Assembly (NCBI GenBank): GCA_050693975.1
Contig: JBOGWV010000227.1
Coordinates: 1 to 37,624 of the forward strand
Origin: WHSV01 sp050693975
Lineage (GTDB): Bacteria > Actinomycetota > CADDZG01 > WHSQ01
Direction: 5' to 3'
DNA: 37,624 nt
Shown here: piece after piece, positions 32,691-37,624 of the stretch
Position numbering within the stretch: position 1 is the first letter of the stretch
Layout of the letters: every line of letters starts with the position of its first letter
Notes under the pieces: generated by a model
Database searches by the model: none
Told to the model about the DNA's origin: nothing
What the model saw: the letters and a program-made list of their open reading frames with translations, nothing else
Made by a program: the position numbers and the translations under genes

Positions 32691-35536
32691 CCGGGGTCGC
32701 CATCCTTACCGCACTCGCCTTGCTCCTGCTGACCCCCCTGGCGGTGGCGGCGTTGCGGCAGAGGACGCTGGTCACCATGGCCCTTCGCAACATAGGACGT
32801 CGTCGCGCCGAGGCGATCCTCGTGGTAGCTGGGGCGCTCCTTGGTACCGCCATCATCACTTCGTCCATGGTGGTTGGCGACGTCATCGAGGCTTCCTTCG
32901 CCGATAGCGCTCGAACCGAGTACGGCCCGGTCGACATCACGGTTACGGCCTCGAAGGAGACCGATATCAAGAAGATAGTCGCTCAGGCTGAGACCGCCGA
33001 CCTGGACAACGTCGATGGCCTGTTGGCAACCACGACGACCACCGGAACGTTGGAGGCGCCAGGACACGATGCTGCGCTGCCTCAGATCCGGATCGTGGAG
33101 CTCGACGTGTCGGCAGGGCGTGACTTCGGCTCAGATCCACAGATCACCGGCCTAGCTGAGACAGACGGTCTCGCACGCGGCGAGGTCCTGATCAACGAGC
33201 GCACGGCTAGCGAGCTCAAGGTGGCACCGGGTGAACCAGTGGTTCTCTACGCCTACGGCTTGGAGGTGGAGCTGCTGGTCAGCGATGTGGTGGCCGAGGT
33301 CGGTCTAGCCGGTTATGGGGGAGCCATCGTTGCTCCCGGGACGATCTATGAGCTGTTCGAGGCGAGCACGCTGGTCGCAGCCGCACCGCGTGACCAGTTG
33401 CTGGTCTCACTGAACGGAGGGGTCCTAGACACTCGCCACCTCTCAGACGCCGCCGTCGTAGACCTCGATGCTGCCTTCGCCGGTCTCCCAGGTGTCGAGA
33501 TCGAAGCTTCAAAGGCTTCCGTCCTTGACAACGCTGAGAGCCAGGGAGCAAGCCTTAGCGAGTTGTTCAGCACGATCGGTGCTTTCAGCGTGCTCGCAGG
33601 GATCTTGCTCCTGATCAACCTGTTCGTCATGCTCGCCGAGGAGCGCAAGACCGAGCTTGGGATGCTGCGCGCGGTCGGTTTCACCCGCCGTCGTCTCACT
33701 CGAGTCTTTGCGGTCGAAGGAGCCGTATATGCGCTTGCTGCTTCCGCCCTGGGAGCCATCGCTGGGATCGGCATCGGCTGGCTCGTAGCGGTCGTAGCCG
33801 GACCCATCTTCGGTTCGACCGAATCAGGGTCGGCTACGCCGATCGTAATCAAACCGTTGAGCCTTGCCATCGGTGCCACCACAGGATTGGTCATTTCACT
33901 GATCACGATCTGGGTGACCAGCGTTCGCATCGCGCGGCTCAACATCATTCGAGCCATCAGGGACCTACCCGAACCGAGAGTGGTCAAGGTGCGCAAGCGG
34001 ATCCTTGCACTGGGAGCGTTTGGCATCGTTGTCGGCGCGGCTCTGAGTTCTGCCGGTTACTCCGGAGAAAGCGCGATACCGCTGATGCTGGGCGTCCCCC
34101 TTGCCGCGTTCTCTGCCGCACCCTTGCTGCGCAAGCTCCTACCGGAACGTCTTGCGCGCCAGATCGTCTCTGGCACGGTGCTGGCCTGGGGCCTAGGGGT
34201 GGACCAGTTGTTCCCCAAGATCATGGGTGATGCGGACATCATCGTCTTCGTCGTGCGTGGTGTGGTCCTAACCACAGGAGCGGTGTCTCTGGCAGTCAGT
34301 CTGGATCGTGTATGGACGTTCGCGATCGAACTGCTGGGGCGCGGAGGCCGCGGTCTTGCTCCAAAGCTGGGGATCGCCTACCCGGTCGCCCGCAGGTTCC
34401 GAACCTCGATGTTGCTGGGGATGTTCTCACTCGTTATCTTCACGGTGACCATCCTCACTTCATTCTCGGCCTCGTTCAGCAACGCCACCGGGCAGACCGT
34501 GGACAAGATCGCTGCCAACTACGACTTCGTGCTCGATACGAACCCGGCCAATCCCATCGATATCCGTGCGCTGGAGAGCCGTGACGACGTGACCGCCGTG
34601 GCCGGGCTTTCCCGCGGCGTTGTCAATTTTGATGCGCCGCACCTCGACGCTCCTCGATCCTGGCCCATCACCGGGTTCGATGCAGGTCTGCTCGCACATG
34701 GGACGCCTGGACTATTCGCCAGGGACCCGGCCTATGGAAGCGATGCCGAGGTCTACCAGGCAGTACTCGACGACCCGTCGCTCACTATCGTGCCGGAGAA
34801 CTTCCTCGTTGCCGGCGTGGACCTTGCGGTGTTCGCGGCGGGAGACACCTTCACGGTCATCGAGCCCGGAAGCGGAGAGCCCCACGAGTTGACGATCGCG
34901 GCGCTGGGTGAGACGGATTGGCTGAACAACGGAGCGCTTGTCAGCCGGGATCTGACCACCACGCTGTTCGGAGGTCAGAACGTCGTCACTCGCACCTATC
35001 TCGCGGTCGCAGATGCCGCGGATGCCAACGTCGTGGCCTCCGCGCTCAATTCCGACTACCTCGAACAAGGAGCCGATGCGCACACCTTCATCGACATAGG
35101 CACTGAGGGCCAGGGCCAGCTCATGGGCTTTCTGGCGATCATGCAGGGTTTCCTCGGCTTCGGCCTGCTAGTGGGCATCGCCGGTCTCGGTGTCGTGATG
35201 GTCCGAGCCGTACGAGAACGGCGTCACGAAATAGGCATGCTGCGCGCAATGGGTTTCCAAACTGGACTCGTTCGCACCGCCATGCTGTCAGAGGCTGGTT
35301 TCATCGCGGCGCAAGGTACGGTGATCGGTGCCGTGCTGGGTCTCATCACGACCAAGCAGTTACTGATGGGAACGAGCGAATCCTTCGGCGACGAGCCCGT
35401 GGCTTTCATCGTGCCCTGGATCGGACTGGGCTTGATCTTGGCCCTGCCTCTCGTGTCATCGCTAGCCGCAACATTGTGGCCTGCATCCCGCGCAGCGAAC
35501 ATCCGCCCCGCGATCGCCTTGCGCGCTGCGGACTAA
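32687..35536 (+). CDS. FtsX-like ABC transporter permease, two-module
   Basis: A 949-residue permease. It opens with ILTALALLLLTPLAVAALRQ and a second span (ILVVAGALLGTAIITSSM) flanking MALRNIGRRRAEA. An extracytoplasmic domain spans about 65-280. The first FtsX core has LLLINLFVMLAEERKTELGM, then LRAVGFTRRRLTRVFAVEG. A middle block of about four spans precedes a second extracytoplasmic domain (about 610-795). The second FtsX core is VGIAGLGVVMVRAVRERRHE, then IGMLRAMGFQTGLVRTAML. Such two-core permeases work as mechanotransmitters or efflux units for lipids, lipoproteins or peptides. Divergence from a DesK-type kinase suggests an envelope-stress or antibiotic-response transporter (inference). 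Confidence 0.92.
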   Translation: MTGVAILTALALLLLTPLAVAALRQRTLVTMALRNIGRRRAEAILVVAGALLGTAIITSSMVVGDVIEASFADSARTEYGPVDITVTASKETDIKKIVAQAETADLDNVDGLLATTTTTGTLEAPGHDAALPQIRIVELDVSAGRDFGSDPQITGLAETDGLARGEVLINERTASELKVAPGEPVVLYAYGLEVELLVSDVVAEVGLAGYGGAIVAPGTIYELFEASTLVAAAPRDQLLVSLNGGVLDTRHLSDAAVVDLDAAFAGLPGVEIEASKASVLDNAESQGASLSELFSTIGAFSVLAGILLLINLFVMLAEERKTELGMLRAVGFTRRRLTRVFAVEGAVYALAASALGAIAGIGIGWLVAVVAGPIFGSTESGSATPIVIKPLSLAIGATTGLVISLITIWVTSVRIARLNIIRAIRDLPEPRVVKVRKRILALGAFGIVVGAALSSAGYSGESAIPLMLGVPLAAFSAAPLLRKLLPERLARQIVSGTVLAWGLGVDQLFPKIMGDADIIVFVVRGVVLTTGAVSLAVSLDRVWTFAIELLGRGGRGLAPKLGIAYPVARRFRTSMLLGMFSLVIFTVTILTSFSASFSNATGQTVDKIAANYDFVLDTNPANPIDIRALESRDDVTAVAGLSRGVVNFDAPHLDAPRSWPITGFDAGLLAHGTPGLFARDPAYGSDAEVYQAVLDDPSLTIVPENFLVAGVDLAVFAAGDTFTVIEPGSGEPHELTIAALGETDWLNNGALVSRDLTTTLFGGQNVVTRTYLAVADAADANVVASALNSDYLEQGADAHTFIDIGTEGQGQLMGFLAIMQGFLGFGLLVGIAGLGVVMVRAVRERRHEIGMLRAMGFQTGLVRTAMLSEAGFIAAQGTVIGAVLGLITTKQLLMGTSESFGDEPVAFIVPWIGLGLILALPLVSSLAATLWPASRAANIRPAIALRAAD

Positions 35537-35576
35537 CCACACCACACCCGCGAACAACTAGAGAAGGAGTGACGCG

Positions 35577-36209
35577 ATGCAGCAGTCAGGCACCGTTCAT
35601 CCGGCGCGCTTATCCATCGACTATCCGGACAAGGACACGAACCGAGGGACTACGTTTTTTCGGCTGTTCGCAGCGATCCCCATCATCTTGGTGCTCGCTA
35701 GCGTGAGTGGGTGGACATGGCAGGCGGGCTACGAGAACGGGAAGGAGGCTTCGGCCGCCGCGGGGGGCCTTCTGTTCTTCGGGCCTCTACTGATGATTCT
35801 CTTCCGCCAGAAGTACCCATGCTGGTGGTTCGATTTCAATCTCCAGCTCACCCGCTTCTCGACCCGAGTGTGCGCCTACCTCGCGCTCATGTCGGACAGG
35901 TACCCATCCACCGACGAGGAGCAGTCGGTGCACCTGGACCTCGACTATCCGGATGTCGCTCAGGATCTGAACCGCTGGCTGCCGCTGGTGAAGTGGCTGC
36001 TGGCCGCGCCTCACTACGTCGTGCTGTTCTTCCTCGCCATCGCTGCAGTCGCTGCTGTGATCGTCGCCTGGTTCACCATCCTCTTCACCGGTCGTTACCC
36101 GAGGGGCGTCTTCGACTTCGTGGAAGGCGTCCTGCGCTGGGGACTTCGCGTCGAGGCCTACGCCTTCCTCCTGATCACTGACCGCTACCCACCATTCTCA
36201 CTCAAATGA
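35577..36209 (+). CDS. DUF4389 membrane protein
   Basis: A 210-residue protein with about four membrane spans and two related halves. Each half starts with an acidic YPD-type motif (LSIDYPDKDTNRGTTFFRLF and LDLDYPDVAQDLNRWLPLVK) followed by hydrophobic segments (IPIILVLASVSGWTW; YVVLFFLAIAAVAAVIVAWF), and each ends with a D/GRYP element (MSDRYPS; LITDRYPPF). FTGRYPRGVFDFVEGVLRWG is the best DUF4389 marker. Its function is unknown. GAGAAGGAG is about 8 bases before ATG 35577. It lies 40 bp after the permease gene, in the same direction, so it could belong to that operon. Confidence 0.85.
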   Translation: MQQSGTVHPARLSIDYPDKDTNRGTTFFRLFAAIPIILVLASVSGWTWQAGYENGKEASAAAGGLLFFGPLLMILFRQKYPCWWFDFNLQLTRFSTRVCAYLALMSDRYPSTDEEQSVHLDLDYPDVAQDLNRWLPLVKWLLAAPHYVVLFFLAIAAVAAVIVAWFTILFTGRYPRGVFDFVEGVLRWGLRVEAYAFLLITDRYPPFSLK

Positions 36210-36219
36210 AAGATCCTCG

Positions 36220-36447
36220 ATGAAAGCGATCGTCCAACACGCCTACGGATCCAGCGACGTCTTGCGACTCCACGACATCGACAAGCCCCAACTCAAGGCT
36301 GATGGGGTGCTCGCGCGGGTTCACGCAGCCTCCATCAACCACGGAGACTGGTTGGTCACGACCGGCGTCCCATATCTGATCAGCACCGTCAAGACCCATA
36401 TCGTGGCGATTGGCTCCGCGACTCGAGACGGATGGTTGATGCGGTGA
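36220..36447 (+). pseudogene. Truncated medium-chain oxidoreductase gene
   Basis: The first 54 codons encode KAIVQHAYGSSDVLRLHDID and HAASINHGDWLVTTGVPYL, clearly the N-terminal catalytic-domain start of a zinc-free medium-chain (quinone-type) reductase. After PYLIS the homology ends, and TVKTHIVAIGSATRDG leads to TGA at 36447. The coenzyme-binding domain is missing. The full-length gene at 36485 is a paralogue with the same opening (KAIVQ) and matching positions, so this is an abandoned tandem copy or a second family member. A 75-residue product would not fold as an enzyme. Confidence 0.75.
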
Positions 36448-36484
36448 TGAAGGATCTCAGAACGGACGAAGAGGAGCAGAATCT

Positions 36485-37453
36485 ATGAAGGCGATCGTGC
36501 AGGAGGAGTACGGACCGCCGAACGTCCTCCAACCAAAGGAGATAGACAAGCCGGCTGTCGGGGATCACGACGTATTGGTTCGGGTTCAGGCGGCCGCCGT
36601 CCATCCGGGTGACTACTTCGTCTTGACCGGCTTGCCGTATGTCGTCCGCCTGGCGTTCGGGATCCGCAAACCGAAGAACGGCGTTCCGGGAAGAGATGTG
36701 GCAGGGTCTGTTGAAGCGGTCGGCAAGGACGTGACGCGATTTCAAGCAGGCGATGAGGTGTTCGGCTGGTGCACCACCGGCGTCCTGGCTGAGTATGCGT
36801 GTGCTGAAGAGAGCAACTTTGCGCGCAAGCCGGTCAATCTCACGTTCGAACAAGCTGCGGCCGTAGCAGTCTCCGGGACAACCGCTCTCCAGGCTCTTCG
36901 CGACCACGGAGAAGTGCAGCCCGAGCAGAAGGTCTTGATCGCCGGTGCATCGGGGGGTGTGGGTACTTTCGCCGTGCAGATAGCCAAGGCGTTCGGAGCG
37001 GAAGTGACCGGCGTATGCAGCACAAGGAACGTGGACATGGTCCGATCGATCGGCGCAGACCATGTCATCGACTACACCAAGGAAGACTTCACCCAAAGTG
37101 GGCAGCGCTACGACGTCATCCTCGATAACGTCGAGGATCACTCCTTGTCGGAGTGCAGACGCGTGCTCGCCTCCCAGGGAACCTACATACCTAACAGAGG
37201 TACGGGCGGTCGTTGGATCGGGCCCCTGGGCCGCATCGCCAAAGCGAGGATGGTCTCTTTGTTCGTCCGTCAGAGGCTGCGCCCGTTCCTTTCGAAGGAG
37301 AACACCGAGGACCTGTTCCATCTCAAGGAGCTCATCGAATCCGGAAAGGTCACACCCGTCATCGACAGGACGTACCCGCTGAGCAAGAGCGCTGAGGCTC
37401 TCGCTTACGTGGCCGAGGGGCATGCTCGAGGAAAGGTCGCCATCAGCGTGTGA
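36485..37453 (+). CDS. NAD(P)-dependent medium-chain alcohol dehydrogenase/quinone reductase-like
   Basis: A 322-residue medium-chain oxidoreductase. The GroES-like N-terminal domain reads KAIVQEEYGPPNVLQPKEID and AAAVHPGDYFVLTGLPYVVR. The nucleotide-binding motif is VLIAGASGGVGTFAVQIAKA, and DYTKEDFTQSGQRYDVILDN is the later fold marker. The YRPVLDR/VIDRTYPLSKSAEAL and HARGKVAISV end are typical of zinc-independent quinone oxidoreductases. No zinc-ligand cysteine cluster is present, so NADPH-linked reduction of quinones or enals is likelier than zinc alcohol oxidation. GAGGAG lies about 9 bases before ATG 36485. A hairpin follows 41 bp after the stop. Confidence 0.88.
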   Translation: MKAIVQEEYGPPNVLQPKEIDKPAVGDHDVLVRVQAAAVHPGDYFVLTGLPYVVRLAFGIRKPKNGVPGRDVAGSVEAVGKDVTRFQAGDEVFGWCTTGVLAEYACAEESNFARKPVNLTFEQAAAVAVSGTTALQALRDHGEVQPEQKVLIAGASGGVGTFAVQIAKAFGAEVTGVCSTRNVDMVRSIGADHVIDYTKEDFTQSGQRYDVILDNVEDHSLSECRRVLASQGTYIPNRGTGGRWIGPLGRIAKARMVSLFVRQRLRPFLSKENTEDLFHLKELIESGKVTPVIDRTYPLSKSAEALAYVAEGHARGKVAISV

Positions 37454-37494
37454 GGCGCGACGAGTGCCATTCTCATGCCATTCCTCTCCTCCTC

Positions 37495-37510
37495 TCCGAG
37501 AACCCTCGGA
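37495..37510 (+). terminator. Hairpin after the oxidoreductase gene
   Basis: TCCGAG (37495-37500) and CTCGGA (37505-37510) pair around AACC, 41 bp after the stop codon. No T-run follows. Confidence 0.4.
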
Positions 37511-37526
37511 ACTGGGAGACGAGAGG

Positions 37527-37620
37527 CGTGAACCATCACCCCGGAGTCACTGTCAACCATCAGCCGGAGCATCTGTAAACGATCAGCCGGAACTGTGGAA
37601 AGCATCAGGTGAGCCGGAAC
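37527..37620 (+). repeat. Short direct repeats of insertion-sequence-end type
   Basis: Units starting near 37527, 37551 and 37574, and a diverged one at 37594, share the form TGTCAACCATCAGCCGGAGC and TGTAAACGATCAGCCGGAAC (units two and three). The period is about 23-24 bp for the first three. Repeated 20-bp motifs like these are common at ends of IS21/IS481-like elements. The window stops before any transposase gene. The period resembles that of the repeats at 80-122, but the sequence differs, so a different element is likely. Confidence 0.5.
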
Positions 37621-37624
37621 GTCA

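Overview
The window is high-GC, gene-dense DNA with many GTG/TTG starts and 4-bp stop/start overlaps. It looks actinobacterial. Supporting signs are a DinB-fold/maleylpyruvate-isomerase-type (mycothiol-linked) protein, a DUF664 DinB protein, DesK/NarL-type two-component pairs, an actinobacterial-style histidine-rich membrane sensor on a GGDEF-EAL protein, and a secreted protein with glycine/tyrosine repeats of the kind common in Acidimicrobiia-like genomes. I infer an uncultured soil or aquatic Actinomycetota; no rRNA or marker is present to place it further. Both window edges look like insertion-sequence ends, which would fit a contig that broke at repeats.

Left part (1-12.5 kb) is mostly chromosomal: a transposase tail and repeats, tRNA-Leu(UAG), an ABC-F ATPase, a small membrane protein, a cyclophilin, an enoyl-CoA hydratase-like protein, a secreted M15-like peptidase with a six-repeat C-terminus, a DJ-1/PfpI protein, a PAS-GGDEF diguanylate cyclase, a sugar-nucleotide epimerase, a soluble histidine kinase/response regulator pair, typA (bipA) and a DUF456 membrane protein.

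Middle part (12.5-27 kb) is metabolic and signalling. A four-gene operon with 4-bp overlaps encodes a ring-cleaving dioxygenase, a YodB/CatR-like HxlR regulator with one cysteine, an acyl-CoA synthetase and a citryl-CoA-lyase-like protein. A maleylpyruvate-isomerase-like gene is divergent from it. I infer a quinone/aromatic-responsive catabolic or detoxification unit. Then come a DinB protein, a DUF2269-like membrane protein, a kinase-less membrane sensor, a GGDEF-EAL protein, an ornithine cyclodeaminase homologue, a BBE-type FAD oxidoreductase, a methyltransferase, a decayed cupin gene, an FMN split-barrel protein and a secreted Vgb-type beta-propeller.

Right part (27-37.6 kb) is accessory. 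It has a frameshifted small gene, a complete AbiE-type toxin-antitoxin pair with a promoter-embedded inverted repeat, and a truncated DUF262 (GmrSD-type) gene. A 330-bp gene-free strip holds two tRNA 3' halves in opposite orientation (tRNA-Lys(CUU) and tRNA-Gly(GCC)), each starting at or beside the anticodon loop, with 10-bp phased tandem repeats between them. This looks like a tyrosine-recombinase integration scar. Beyond it lie a DesK/NarL two-component system divergent from a MacB-like ATPase/FtsX-like permease pair, a DUF4389 protein, a truncated and then a full-length medium-chain oxidoreductase, and a second set of IS-like end repeats.
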